Part shown: one piece after another, positions 24,222-34,728 of the stretch
Layout: each line of letters opens with the position of its first letter
Numbering within the stretch: position 1 is the first letter of the stretch
Assembly (NCBI RefSeq): GCF_011387195.1
Contig: NZ_CP046920.1
Span: 1-64,000, forward strand
DNA length: 64,000 bases
Reading direction: 5' to 3'
DNA from: Streptococcus ruminicola
GTDB lineage: Bacteria > Bacillota > Bacilli > Lactobacillales > Streptococcaceae
The notes under the pieces: model-generated
Told to the model about the DNA's origin: nothing
The model's input: the letters and a program-made list of their open reading frames with translations, nothing else
Databases searched by the model: none
Made by a program: the position numbers and the translations under genes

Positions 24222-25637
24222 ATGGTAAATTTATTAGTTAAAGCAGCAGGTACTATTACAGAAAAGAAGATTACTTTTCCAAAATTAAAAGATACTGATT
24301 CATCAACTAGCATTTGTCGTAAAATGACGACTTATCTTAGTAAGGTCAGAGCAGTAGAGCACCAAACGTTTTCTATTGATGATTTAGTAGCAATGGTTCC
24401 ATCAGAAACCGAAAAAGTTACAATTAACTTTAGAAGATTTAATGATGTAGATACTAATGTTCAAGAAGCGCTACAAAAATTAATTTGTTACAGTACAACT
24501 TTTGATGGTGGGCAAGAGGAGTTTGAAGAAATCACTGACAAAATTGTTGTTATGGTATATAGTCCAAAACCAGATAGTGGAATGAGGGAATTAAAGCCAA
24601 CTTATTTTGCAATTTTTGATGATGTTTTGTTCAAATCAAAAAGTAAGCAAGATATGCAACGTTATAATTTTGGGCATCTTAATACAGTCTCATATGCAGT
24701 GGTTTCATTTAGCTTTTTTAGCTTAGTTACTGATTCAGACTATCCAGTAGATAAATATGCTAGTGCTGCTTGGTATATCAGTTTAGAGATTAGTGAATAC
24801 ATTAAACAAAATTATGATATTGCTAAAGCAACAGCACTCAATACTGCTTATTGTCGAATGACTCACAAGCAAATTGCTACTGTCTGTGACAATAAAATAT
24901 ATCAAGACGATGAGTTGAATAGAACAACTAGCTTTAATCAATTAGGATTTTGTAAATCAGAGATTGATACTGAGTATTATCAAGGTCTTAAATTTGATTA
25001 TAATTTGTTCCGTTTAGTAGAGAGTGATTGGGAATCACTTTGTAATAGAGTACCACATAGTACTATTGAACCTGAATTGAAAGTACGCAAGTTAGGTAAA
25101 CACCATGCAACTGGACTATATGTTCCTATGTTAAATATTTTAGCAATCGACGTTAGAGATTCATCTTCCTTTATTCATGAATATGGTCACTATTTAGATG
25201 ATACATATGGAAGAGAAGAAGGAATGATTAGTAGTAATTCTGGAGCGTTTGCTAAGATTAGAAGTATGTATGCGACTAACCTTCTTGATTGCGCAATGGG
25301 GACGAATGAGTATGCTCATATTATTAAATCTTGGGACTACTATACGACACCAACAGAAATATTTGCGCGTGCCTTTGAACTTTGGGTACATTATACTATC
25401 GATGGTGATACTTGCTTAACAAAACAAACTGAAACATACAATAACCTAGCTGTTTATCAAGCATTTAAACCGATTTGTCAGCAAGTTTTTGATTATTTTG
25501 ATGAACTCTTTAAGGATTTTAAAGATATTCAACCTGTCTATACAGTAAAACAATCAGAACCAATGACATATCATTTGGTATTTAAAGATGTTGAACCGAC
25601 TAATGTTGGAGAACAGCTTTCGTTATTTGATTTTTAA
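24222..25637 (+). CDS. Zinc metallopeptidase-like polyvalent protein
   Basis: The 471-aa product carries FIHEYGHYLDD (about residues 314-324), an HExxH zinc-peptidase motif, and TPTEIFARAFELWVHY about 70 residues later, which would give the third zinc ligand Glu. Such domains occur in large polyvalent proteins that enter recipient cells with conjugative DNA. The N-terminal 300 residues are unassigned. The last residues, EQLSLFDF, match a beta-clamp-binding motif (QLxLF). The start at 24222 follows GGAGG; the ATG at 24207 overlaps that site. A terminator hairpin precedes it. Confidence 0.7.
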   Translation: MVNLLVKAAGTITEKKITFPKLKDTDSSTSICRKMTTYLSKVRAVEHQTFSIDDLVAMVPSETEKVTINFRRFNDVDTNVQEALQKLICYSTTFDGGQEEFEEITDKIVVMVYSPKPDSGMRELKPTYFAIFDDVLFKSKSKQDMQRYNFGHLNTVSYAVVSFSFFSLVTDSDYPVDKYASAAWYISLEISEYIKQNYDIAKATALNTAYCRMTHKQIATVCDNKIYQDDELNRTTSFNQLGFCKSEIDTEYYQGLKFDYNLFRLVESDWESLCNRVPHSTIEPELKVRKLGKHHATGLYVPMLNILAIDVRDSSSFIHEYGHYLDDTYGREEGMISSNSGAFAKIRSMYATNLLDCAMGTNEYAHIIKSWDYYTTPTEIFARAFELWVHYTIDGDTCLTKQTETYNNLAVYQAFKPICQQVFDYFDELFKDFKDIQPVYTVKQSEPMTYHLVFKDVEPTNVGEQLSLFDF

Positions 25638-25669
25638 CTAAATTTACAATGAAAATGGAGAAATGTAAG

Positions 25670-25698
25670 AAGAGTAACGTTTGGTAACTCTTTTTTAT
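25670..25698 (+). terminator. Terminator-like hairpin just upstream of a ribosome site
   Basis: AAGAGTAAC pairs with GTAACTCTT (one A-A mismatch) and is followed by TTTTATTTATGGAGG. Confidence 0.6.
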
Positions 25699-25714
25699 TT
25701 ATGGAGGAAAAATT

Positions 25715-26416
25715 ATGCTTAACGAATTAAATACAGCTTTGAGAACTTTTAAAAATCAATCTGGAGAAATCCTTGCTATCTATGCTGATGACTCTTGCTC
25801 ATGTGATAGTCCTATGGAATGGGGAACATTATTCCATTATTATACATGGCAGTCAGGTTACTATAGTATGCAAGAAAATGATTTTCGTAGTCCTGAAGAC
25901 TGGATCAATTATGAATTAGAAAGTGACGATGCTTTCGACAAAATTCAAGAAAAATGTCTGGAAAAAGGTAAAGGAGTTGTAGAGTTTGCAAACGCTCTTT
26001 GTGACGCCCTTGATAAGGTCGGTATTATTGCTAAACCAATCCTTTGTTACGATCATTCAGATATTAAATATTATCTTGGTAATCATATTGATTACTGGGA
26101 CGGAAGTGTCGTAGGTTTTGTGTGGCAAGAAAAGGAAGTTTTGCGTAACGAATTTAAGGTTAAACGCCTTAGTAAAAAATGTTGTGAACAAGCCTTTTCT
26201 ATGGTAGAAGCAAGACTAGAAACTTATACATCATGGGCTAATGGATATGTCTACGGTTATCGACTATTTAATAAATTAGGAGAAGAAGTAGATAGTTGCT
26301 GGGGGTTCATTGGTAATATTTATGATGAACTCCTTAGCGATATTAAATCTTATGTTGACACTGATGATGATAAATTCATCGAATTTGAACCAGAAAACTT
26401 TAAACAAGCTGTATAA
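25715..26416 (+). CDS. Acidic protein of unknown function
   Basis: The 233-aa product is acidic and contains YVYGYRLFNKLGEEVDSCWG followed by FIG (about residues 174-196). I associate this pattern with uncharacterised proteins of large Gram-positive plasmids, but I cannot attach a Pfam name. The N-terminal part has SCSCDSPMEWG. An antirestriction or DNA-mimic role is conceivable from the charge alone but is not supported by a motif. It lies between the metallopeptidase and a second acidic protein in the same operon, with its own upstream hairpin and a GGAGG site. Confidence 0.6.
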   Translation: MLNELNTALRTFKNQSGEILAIYADDSCSCDSPMEWGTLFHYYTWQSGYYSMQENDFRSPEDWINYELESDDAFDKIQEKCLEKGKGVVEFANALCDALDKVGIIAKPILCYDHSDIKYYLGNHIDYWDGSVVGFVWQEKEVLRNEFKVKRLSKKCCEQAFSMVEARLETYTSWANGYVYGYRLFNKLGEEVDSCWGFIGNIYDELLSDIKSYVDTDDDKFIEFEPENFKQAV

Positions 26417-26453
26417 TTTGAAACAAATAAAAAAGTAAAGTAATAAAAAAGCC

Positions 26454-26480
26454 GAGGTAACAAGTGTTACCTCACTTTTA
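26454..26480 (+). terminator. Terminator-like hairpin just upstream of a ribosome site
   Basis: GAGGTAAC and GTTACCTC form a perfect 8-bp stem, followed by ACTTTTATTATATGGAGG. Confidence 0.6.
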
Positions 26481-26498
26481 TTATATGGAGGAAGAAAA

Positions 26499-28016
26499 AT
26501 GAATAATAGAAATGAAGAAGTAGTAAATAAAATAGAAGAAGCAGTAGCTAAAAGCGTGCAAGAAGATATCAAATGGGTTGTTGAATTTAACGAAAATGGT
26601 CATGGAGATATCGATATTCCAGATTTTTCAGGTCAAGAAGTGACACAAGAACTCTTAGATACAATCAAAGAGTATGACGAGCGTTTGCATTTATCATCAC
26701 TTCGAGGCTACTTTAAATTCTATTTTGATAAAATGCAAGGAGAAGAAGTAGTCGATCATGAACGTCTTGACGTCGGTGACGGTTTAGAAGCTAACCAACG
26801 TGTTTACTCTAAGATTGAAAAAGATTTTTCTAAAAATAAAAGTGCAAACAATCACCAAATAATTGATGAAATGATTTCGGATATTACCAATGGTGAAATT
26901 TATTATTTGTGGCATGATGATCAACTTGAAAATTTAGGAGCTTCTGATGAAGCGTTATTGAATTTTTCTTTCCATCTACAAGGTTTAGATAATATTCAAT
27001 ATAATCAAAATGGTATTCATCTTTACGTTGCTGATTCTGCAAACGATGACGTTATAGGTTTCCTTTCAATCGATGGAAGTCCTATTGATTATGATACTAT
27101 CGAAGATTACCTAGCAAAAAAAGATTTGTCATTTGATGAACAAGTGTCTCTGCTTAGAAATCTAAAAGTAGCAGTTGATGAGACTTGGGATAAAGTTACA
27201 AATTACTATAACGAACAATTTAATTCAATTGTTGCGCAGTATGGCTTATCTGAAGAAAAAAGTAATACTACAAAAGAAACTAGTAAAGTAACGGCTAAAG
27301 ACTTTACAAAGGTTCTGGATGCTGTTTACAATGTTGGGGCTCAAATCGGTAAAATGAATCGTGATAATATCCCTGAGGAGTTTTATCCAGCTTGGGACAA
27401 ATATTATGAGTATGCTGATACTTATAATAACGATTTTGATACCATTGTTAGGGCTGCAAGAGCAGACGATCTTTTTGATGAAGAATCTGATTTTTATAAA
27501 GAAGTATGGCTTCCAAAAATTCAGGAAAAACAACAAAAAGAAGTAGTAACTACATCAGATGAAAGCGAAATTACTGAATTTGATAAATTAGTAGCTTTTG
27601 ATAAATTAACAGCAGAAGTAACAAGTGCAGGATATACTCCTGAATTAGAACGTATTCACAATTGGTTATGTGAGCAATCAGACGATTTAGAGTTGATTGC
27701 TGGAATTTTAAAGAGTGAACGTACACTGAATGGTGCACTTTCTTACTGTACTAAAAAAGTTGCTGAAAACTATCTAAAAAGTAATAAGAATCAAGCTGTT
27801 ATAGTAGATGATGCAGTTGTTTATAATTGGATAAGAGAATACTTCATTAGTGATGATGAAGTAATTCAAGAGATTCAAGCTCCAAAAGCTGCAGTACAAG
27901 TACAGGTAACACCTTCAGTACAAAAAAATGTTTCTGAGAAAGTTCCTGTAAAAGATAAATCAGTTGTTGATGGACAATTAGATTTATTTGCTGACTTTGA
28001 TGGGGGTGAAGAATAA
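26499..28016 (+). CDS. Acidic protein with C-terminal clamp-binding motif
   Basis: The 505-aa product is strongly acidic. A possible domain near residues 125-205 includes IYYLWHDDQLENLG and GIHLYVADSANDDVIGF. The C-terminus reads VDGQLDLFADFDGGEE, where QLDLF matches a beta sliding-clamp-binding motif like that of the metallopeptidase two genes upstream. That suggests recruitment to replicating DNA, perhaps during second-strand synthesis after transfer. Otherwise no family is recognised. GGAGGAAGAAAA precedes the ATG. The stop overlaps the next gene's ATG (TAATG), so the two are translationally coupled. Confidence 0.65.
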   Translation: MNNRNEEVVNKIEEAVAKSVQEDIKWVVEFNENGHGDIDIPDFSGQEVTQELLDTIKEYDERLHLSSLRGYFKFYFDKMQGEEVVDHERLDVGDGLEANQRVYSKIEKDFSKNKSANNHQIIDEMISDITNGEIYYLWHDDQLENLGASDEALLNFSFHLQGLDNIQYNQNGIHLYVADSANDDVIGFLSIDGSPIDYDTIEDYLAKKDLSFDEQVSLLRNLKVAVDETWDKVTNYYNEQFNSIVAQYGLSEEKSNTTKETSKVTAKDFTKVLDAVYNVGAQIGKMNRDNIPEEFYPAWDKYYEYADTYNNDFDTIVRAARADDLFDEESDFYKEVWLPKIQEKQQKEVVTTSDESEITEFDKLVAFDKLTAEVTSAGYTPELERIHNWLCEQSDDLELIAGILKSERTLNGALSYCTKKVAENYLKSNKNQAVIVDDAVVYNWIREYFISDDEVIQEIQAPKAAVQVQVTPSVQKNVSEKVPVKDKSVVDGQLDLFADFDGGEE

Positions 28017-29386
28017 TGACTACAACACCTACTAATCAAAAAATTATCGACAATCATTTAAAAGCACCTAGAAAATTCTTTGATTGGGCATTTGGAAAAT
28101 TTCCTATTTATGAGTGGTCTAACAAAGAAAGAAATATTCAATCTTCTGAACGTAAGACATTCTCTGAATGTATACATAAACGCTTAACCAAAAATACAAG
28201 TTTCAATTTTTACGCTAACAGAGATTACTTTATCTGGTTAGGGGCTACATCTAAAAGAATTGAAATTCAGACTTATAGAATTACACAGTATATTGCTGAA
28301 GGCAAAGAAAAATTTGATATTAAGTTATATAACTTTGAACAGTTTTCAAATGATAAACATATCAAATTAGGATATAAAAGTGGAGAATATTTTAACGGGT
28401 TATCAATGCTCGGAATCTTCAAAGGTCCTTATAGCGATTGTTGGGTATACAATGAAGATTCATTTATTCAACGATTACAATCTGTGTCTGAATTGAAATA
28501 TGTTGACCTTAACACTATTTTCGCTCGTCGGTATAGTAGTGTAATAGGTGAATTACCCCGTATCTATAAATATCGTAATATACTTGAGTATGTTCAAAAA
28601 ATTGGAGCGCGTGGGTTACAAAAAGACATTTTAGGAGATTGCTATTATGGTATTTCTTATAACTACCAGCACGCTGATATGCGACGTTTAACATTTAACT
28701 TTGTTAAGAAGCATAAATCGGTTTTTAAAAATAGTGATATAACTTTTGCTGAGGTAAGAACAAAACAAACTATCGAAGATAAGTTAGGAAAATGTATCGA
28801 TGGATTTGAAAAGCTATTCTCTGAAGATGATTTAGACCTACTTCCTAGTTGTGTTAAGCCTATTAGATTTCAACATTGGGCGCTTCGTGAAGGTGTTTCA
28901 GCTGTTGACTATCGCGATTATATCAGATTAGTTACAGCTGTTGGATTAGAATTTAAGGGGGACTATTTAGTTATTCCTAAAAATTTTAAGCAAGCCCATG
29001 GTGAAGCGGTAGCAAACTATGAAGCTATGAATCTTGTAGAAAATAACAAAGAATATGCTAGTAGATTGAACGATCTAGTGAAATTGGAAACAACTATCGG
29101 TTGCTATAAATTTAAAGTTCCTAAACGCTTAGAAGAATTGAAGCAAGAGGGCAAAAGTCTTCATCATTGCGTTGGTACGTATGTTAAACGTCAACAACAA
29201 GGAGAAACTTCAATCTTTTTTGTAAGGAATATTAAAGCTCCTGATACACCTTTGTATACTTTAGAAATGCACAAGGGAAAGATTATCCAATTCCGAGCAG
29301 ATCATAACCAGCAGGTCCCAACGGAAGCTTGGAATGCAGCACGTGCTTTTTTACAATTTGCTAATAAACAAAATATTTACTATTAA
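28016..29386 (+). CDS. PcfJ-like protein
   Basis: The 456-aa product ends in a PcfJ-type domain. KSLHHCVGTYVKRQQQGETS, then IFFVRN and TPLYTLEMHKGKIIQFRADH lie at about residues 378-430, matching the LHHCVGxY...G...I.FVR...P.YT.E pattern of PcfJ. PcfJ was named from the conjugative plasmid pCF10, and its molecular role is unclear. The N-terminal 300 residues are unassigned. It is coupled by a 1-bp overlap to the acidic gene upstream and has no hairpin at its start. Confidence 0.75.
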   Translation: MTTTPTNQKIIDNHLKAPRKFFDWAFGKFPIYEWSNKERNIQSSERKTFSECIHKRLTKNTSFNFYANRDYFIWLGATSKRIEIQTYRITQYIAEGKEKFDIKLYNFEQFSNDKHIKLGYKSGEYFNGLSMLGIFKGPYSDCWVYNEDSFIQRLQSVSELKYVDLNTIFARRYSSVIGELPRIYKYRNILEYVQKIGARGLQKDILGDCYYGISYNYQHADMRRLTFNFVKKHKSVFKNSDITFAEVRTKQTIEDKLGKCIDGFEKLFSEDDLDLLPSCVKPIRFQHWALREGVSAVDYRDYIRLVTAVGLEFKGDYLVIPKNFKQAHGEAVANYEAMNLVENNKEYASRLNDLVKLETTIGCYKFKVPKRLEELKQEGKSLHHCVGTYVKRQQQGETSIFFVRNIKAPDTPLYTLEMHKGKIIQFRADHNQQVPTEAWNAARAFLQFANKQNIYY

Positions 29387-29402
29387 ATAGGTAAGAATAC
29401 GG

Positions 29403-29428
29403 AAGACTGATTTTTTCAGTCTTTTTGT
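29403..29428 (+). terminator. Terminator-like hairpin just upstream of a ribosome site
   Basis: AAGACTGA and TCAGTCTT form a perfect 8-bp stem around TTTTT, followed by TTTGTATTTTATGGAGG, about 20 bp before the next start. Confidence 0.65.
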
Positions 29429-29450
29429 ATTTTATGGAGGAAATATAAAA

Positions 29451-32400
29451 ATGGAGAATGTAAGAAATTTTAAAATAAGTAAAGATATAACTTTTCCACG
29501 CACTAATGTAGAGAAAATAGCAGCTAACCTAGAAGCCATTAGTTTAGTTAAAAAACTTGAACATAGTGGTAAACAAGCTACAAAAGCTGAGCAAGCAATT
29601 CTTGCACGTTATGTTGGGTGGGGAGGAATTAGTAACGATTTTTTTACGTTAAGCCGTTATGAAACAGAAAGAAAACAATTACAAGCATTAGTTAGCAAAG
29701 ATGAATATAAATCATTAGAGGCAAGTTCTCTAACTGCATACTATACTGATCCTATGATTGCTTCAGAAATGTGGCAAACCTTATTGAATAATGGTTTTAA
29801 GGGTGGTAATATTCTGGATCCAGCAATGGGGACAGGGATATTCTTTGCAACTATGCCAGAAGAAATTAGAGCTAATTCAACCCTTTTTGGAATTGAATTA
29901 GATACAATTACAGGCGCTATAGCTAAACAATTGTTTCCAGAAGCTAATATTAAGATTCAAGGATTTGAAACGATTGAATTTCATGGAACACCTTTTGATT
30001 TAGTTATAACAAATGTTCCTTTTTCTGATATTAGAATATATGATAAAAAATATGGCGATAAGTCATATCTTATTCATGATTATTTTATTAGAAAATCTTT
30101 TGATGTTATTCAAAATAAAGGAATTGTCTCAGTTATCACATCTACGGGAACTGTAGATAAGCGCCAATCAATTTTAAGTGAGATTCAGGAATTATCAGCA
30201 TTTTTGGGTGGTGTCAGACTGCCTAATAATGCTTTTAAAAAAATAGCAGGCACAGACGTTACAACAGATATTCTATATTTTCAAAAAGATTTAGATCATA
30301 TTTGTATGTCGGATGATAAAATTTATTCACCAGCTGTTCGAAGTACTTTAGATAATGAGGGACGTATATTCATCAATCCATATTTTTTAAAGGAAAAAGA
30401 TATCAGAAATAGTCAAGTATTAGGAGATTATGCTATTAAACATTTCAATGGTGCAACATTAACGTTGGCTCCTGAAAAAAATACTTCACTACAGTTACAA
30501 CTTCATAATGCTTTAAATAATGTATCACCATTAAGCAAGTTTGAAAGTAACAGACAAGAAATTGTTATAGCTGATAATGATTTATCAAAAAGTGAAATTT
30601 TAAATGGTTTAAAAATCCGATTAAACGAATATGCCTGCGATGATTTAGGCAACATTTATTATCGAGATTCAAATGGAATACAGCAATCTACTCGTTCTGC
30701 CGAAATTACTTTCTACCAAAATAGCAATAAAAAAATTGTTAACTGGGAAAAAGATGAGAAAGCAGTAAATGAATTTCGAGATTCTTATCATAAAAACCCT
30801 AATATAGTTACCGATAAATATATTAGTGATACTCCTGTAATAAAGGGAGATAAAAAAGGCTTATATAAAGGAACTATCTTTTATGAAAAAGAATTACGGA
30901 AAAGTGAGAAAGAGCGCATTTGCGGAATGATTGCAATTAAAAATGTATACCAAAAAATTATTGATATTCAATCTACATCGCTCTTCTCAAATGATGAATT
31001 TGAACAATTACTTAAATTACTTAACAAAACATACGATAGTTTTGTGGAGAAATATGGATATATAAATTCACGAGTAAATTCAAGTTTATTTGAAAGAGAT
31101 GATCGATATCCATTAATTGCTAGTCTAGAGGAAGAAGTTTTAGACGAAAATGATTCAACTAAAATAGTTTACAAAAAGTCAGAAGCTTTCACTAAGCCTT
31201 TAATCCGTCCTAAAAAGACTTATAAAAAGGTCTCTACAGCAATTGAAGCTCTAAATATAAGTCTTTCTGAAAAAGGAGATGTAGACTTAAATTTTATGCT
31301 ATCGATTTATCCTTGTAGCGAAGAGCAACTTGTAGAAGAACTCGATGATAAAATAATGGTTAATATAAACAAATATTATCTTACTAATGTTGTCGCGTAT
31401 AGTGTTAAAGAAGCCGTACTCTCTGGAGACGTGCTTACTAAAAAGAAGATGGTTGAAAAACTCCTAGAAAAAGGAGATACAGCCGCTGATTGGAAAAAAT
31501 ATTTAAAAAACTTAGACCAAGTCCTACCAGAACCGATCTTGATTTCAGAAATAAATTATAATTTAGGTTCTGTATGGATTCCAGAAAATGTAATTGGAAT
31601 GTTTGTTTACCAAACATTTGGAGGAGAAAACGATGTTCAACTAGATAGTATATTAGCTAATCAAGTTATTTCAACTACACCTCTTGGACGTACGTTAAAA
31701 GGTGATTTTGTAAGAAAGATACGATATAGAGCTACCAATCTTCGTTTAGGTTTGAATTCTGGTCGCTACTCTGAAGGTCATGAGATATTATTATATCTTC
31801 TTAATTCAGATAAACCCAACATTATGAAAAATATTGGGACATCAGAAAAGCCCAAAAGGGTAATTGATGAAGTTGAAACAGCAAATTTACGTGAAGCGGA
31901 AAGAAAAATAGAAAATCTTTTCAAAAACTTTGTTGAAGAGCATGATGATGTAAAACGAGCAATCGAAAATGCTTACAACAATAAATTTAATAGCTATGTT
32001 CCACGTAAATATAATGGAGAACACTTAGTTATAGATGGCTTAATTAAAACAGCAAAACTAAGAACGCACCAATTAAATGCAGTTCAACGAATTATAGAAG
32101 ATAAACGAGCACTATTAGCCCATGAAGTTGGAACTGGTAAAACATTAACAATGATTAGCGCTGGTTTCAAAATGAAGGATCTTGGATTGATTCATAAACC
32201 GCTTTATGTTGTTCCTTCAAGTTTGACAGCTCAATTTGGGCAAGAAATTATGCGCTTTTATCCTACCAGAAAAGTATTTGTCACAACTGAACGAGATTTC
32301 GAAAAATCTCGGAGAAAACTTTTCATTTCTCGTGTTGTATCCCATGATTATGATGCAATTGTTATAGGGCATAGTCAGTTTGAAAAGATTAAAGTATCCC

Positions 32401-34724
32401 AAAAGGAACAATGTAATTTCATTCAAGATAAAATCGCAAAATTGGAAGAAATCATTGAATATGCCAAAAAAAATAATGATCGAATTACTTTTAAAAAGGC
32501 TCAATCAATGGAAATTCATCTTCAAAAACGACTTGAAAAATTAACTAGCAATCTGAACAAACGAAGTGATAACTTCATCGATTTTAAATCATTGGGAATT
32601 GATATGCTTTTTGTAGATGAAGCACACAAGTTCAAAAATATCCATCCAGTGACAAGATTAGGCAATGTCGTTGGTATAAGTAGTACTACCGCTCAAAAAA
32701 ATATTGATATGGAAATGAAAATACGTTCTATTCAACAAGAGCACAATGGTACTAATGTAGTATTTGCTACAGGAACACCTGTATCAAATTCTATTAGTGA
32801 AATGTACACAATGATGAATTACATTCAGCCAGATATTTTAAATAAACTTGAAATAGGTAATTTTGATGCTTGGGTTGGTGCCTTTGGAATTATTGAAAAT
32901 AGCTTAGAATTAAGTCCAACGGGCAAATATGTTTCACGAAAAAGGTTCTCTAAATTTACTAATTTACCTGAACTACTGAAAATCTATAAGATCACAGCAG
33001 ATATTCAAATGACTAAATCACTGCAACTACCTGTACCGGTAGAAAAGCGCATTGCGATTAAGAGTGAGATGACTTCTGCTCAAAAAGAATATCTACAAGA
33101 ACTTGTAGAACGTTCAGAAAATGTAAAATCAGGAACTGTCAATCCAAGTGAAGATAATATGCTTAAAATCACTGGAGAAGCTAGGAAATTAGCGATTGAC
33201 ATGCGACTACTTGACGATACTATATATTCATCTAAAGATAGCAATAAATTACAACAAGTAGTTGAAAATGTTGTTAAAATTTACAAAGATGAAGAGTCTA
33301 ATCGCGGAACACAGATGATTTTTTCAGATATAGGGACACCTAGCAAAAAAGGATTCAATCTATATCAAGAATTAAAAAGACTTTTAGTTTTTGGTGGAAT
33401 TTCTAAAAATGAAATAGCTTTTATTCACGATGCAAAAAATAAAAAGGCACGTTTACAATTGCAGCGCAAAGTCAATGCAGGCGAAATAAGAATATTAATA
33501 GCCTCAACTGAAAAAGGTGGTACTGGACTTAATGTTCAACGTAGAATGAAGGCGGTCCATCACTTAGACGTCCCTTGGAAACCATCAGACTTTATACAAA
33601 GAAATGGTAGACTTATCCGACAAGGTAATATTTACGAGAATGTTCTGGTTTATTATTATATTACTACTGGATCATTTGATAATTATTTGTGGCAAATTCA
33701 AGAAAATAAGTTGAAATTTATTACACAAATTATGACCGATAAAGCACCAATTCGTATTGCTGATGATATTGATGAGCAAACCCTAACAGCTTCAGAATTT
33801 AAAGCTATAGCAACAGGAAATCCTTATATAAAATTAAAAATTGAAACTGATAATGAAGTGCAATTACTTAAAAAACAAAAGTCAGCTTGGATTTCTAATT
33901 ACAGTATCTCAAAACGAAAATTTGAAACGGCTAAAGAAAGACTACTATTATCTAGAAATCGCTTAAAACGCTTAAAAGAAGATATTAAATTGAGCCAACA
34001 AACCCAGAAAAAAACATCTGAAAATAAATTTTCAATGTTCTTTCCTGAAAGTGGACAATTATATACCGATAAAGAACTTGCTGGGAATCAATTACACTAT
34101 GAAATGCAAAATAATGTAGCAGTGCCTCAAACAATGCGTACCTTAGCGATTTATAGAGGATTTAAGCTACGAATGACATCTCTAACAAGCCAATATGTTA
34201 GCAATAAAATTATTCAACTAAAAATAGTTGGAGCTAATCAATATTCAGTAGATGTAGATTTTTCAAGTCCAAAAATTACGATTAGAAAAATCAATCAAGT
34301 ATTAGATAATCTACTGACTCAGGCTAAAAAGATTGAAAAAAGCATCATGATTGACCAAATTACTGTTAATCGCGGTGTTACTAGTGCCAACTTCCCACAA
34401 CAAGATAGACTAAACTATTTTTTAGCAAAGCAAAAGGTGATTTCACCATTAGTAGAAAATTCTGCAGATATTTCAGAAATAGAAGAAGCGCTTCAAAAAT
34501 TTGAAAGTGAAAATTATTTTACTGACGATAACACTGCAGATGCTAACAGCTATACTGATGAAGAACTAGTAAAAGTTGAACTTAAAAAAGAAACAAAATT
34601 TATCAAAAAAGACATTTTTCAATTCTTAGATGAAGTTGATAAATTGTTAATAGATTTTGAAAATTTCTCTTGTAACAAGATTGTTAAACCAAACAATATA
34701 ATTACAATTTTTGAATCCGTTTAA
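29451..34724 (+). CDS. Giant N6-adenine methylase / SNF2-type helicase fusion
   Basis: The 1757-aa product combines two enzymes. Residues 50-290 hold a methyltransferase: ILDPAMGTGIFFA (about 121-133) binds SAM, and NVPFSD (188-193) stands for the NPPY/F catalytic motif. Residues about 880-1400 hold a superfamily 2 helicase: HEVGTGKTLT (about 888), VDEAHKFKN (about 1055), FATGTPVSNS (about 1106) and QRNGRLIRQG (about 1382). The last 300 residues are coiled and unassigned. Such fusions are common on large Gram-positive conjugative elements and phages and probably protect or remodel incoming DNA; the target sequence is unknown. It is the last gene before the operon terminator. Confidence 0.85.
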   Translation: MENVRNFKISKDITFPRTNVEKIAANLEAISLVKKLEHSGKQATKAEQAILARYVGWGGISNDFFTLSRYETERKQLQALVSKDEYKSLEASSLTAYYTDPMIASEMWQTLLNNGFKGGNILDPAMGTGIFFATMPEEIRANSTLFGIELDTITGAIAKQLFPEANIKIQGFETIEFHGTPFDLVITNVPFSDIRIYDKKYGDKSYLIHDYFIRKSFDVIQNKGIVSVITSTGTVDKRQSILSEIQELSAFLGGVRLPNNAFKKIAGTDVTTDILYFQKDLDHICMSDDKIYSPAVRSTLDNEGRIFINPYFLKEKDIRNSQVLGDYAIKHFNGATLTLAPEKNTSLQLQLHNALNNVSPLSKFESNRQEIVIADNDLSKSEILNGLKIRLNEYACDDLGNIYYRDSNGIQQSTRSAEITFYQNSNKKIVNWEKDEKAVNEFRDSYHKNPNIVTDKYISDTPVIKGDKKGLYKGTIFYEKELRKSEKERICGMIAIKNVYQKIIDIQSTSLFSNDEFEQLLKLLNKTYDSFVEKYGYINSRVNSSLFERDDRYPLIASLEEEVLDENDSTKIVYKKSEAFTKPLIRPKKTYKKVSTAIEALNISLSEKGDVDLNFMLSIYPCSEEQLVEELDDKIMVNINKYYLTNVVAYSVKEAVLSGDVLTKKKMVEKLLEKGDTAADWKKYLKNLDQVLPEPILISEINYNLGSVWIPENVIGMFVYQTFGGENDVQLDSILANQVISTTPLGRTLKGDFVRKIRYRATNLRLGLNSGRYSEGHEILLYLLNSDKPNIMKNIGTSEKPKRVIDEVETANLREAERKIENLFKNFVEEHDDVKRAIENAYNNKFNSYVPRKYNGEHLVIDGLIKTAKLRTHQLNAVQRIIEDKRALLAHEVGTGKTLTMISAGFKMKDLGLIHKPLYVVPSSLTAQFGQEIMRFYPTRKVFVTTERDFEKSRRKLFISRVVSHDYDAIVIGHSQFEKIKVSQKEQCNFIQDKIAKLEEIIEYAKKNNDRITFKKAQSMEIHLQKRLEKLTSNLNKRSDNFIDFKSLGIDMLFVDEAHKFKNIHPVTRLGNVVGISSTTAQKNIDMEMKIRSIQQEHNGTNVVFATGTPVSNSISEMYTMMNYIQPDILNKLEIGNFDAWVGAFGIIENSLELSPTGKYVSRKRFSKFTNLPELLKIYKITADIQMTKSLQLPVPVEKRIAIKSEMTSAQKEYLQELVERSENVKSGTVNPSEDNMLKITGEARKLAIDMRLLDDTIYSSKDSNKLQQVVENVVKIYKDEESNRGTQMIFSDIGTPSKKGFNLYQELKRLLVFGGISKNEIAFIHDAKNKKARLQLQRKVNAGEIRILIASTEKGGTGLNVQRRMKAVHHLDVPWKPSDFIQRNGRLIRQGNIYENVLVYYYITTGSFDNYLWQIQENKLKFITQIMTDKAPIRIADDIDEQTLTASEFKAIATGNPYIKLKIETDNEVQLLKKQKSAWISNYSISKRKFETAKERLLLSRNRLKRLKEDIKLSQQTQKKTSENKFSMFFPESGQLYTDKELAGNQLHYEMQNNVAVPQTMRTLAIYRGFKLRMTSLTSQYVSNKIIQLKIVGANQYSVDVDFSSPKITIRKINQVLDNLLTQAKKIEKSIMIDQITVNRGVTSANFPQQDRLNYFLAKQKVISPLVENSADISEIEEALQKFESENYFTDDNTADANSYTDEELVKVELKKETKFIKKDIFQFLDEVDKLLIDFENFSCNKIVKPNNIITIFESV

Positions 34725-34728
34725 CATT

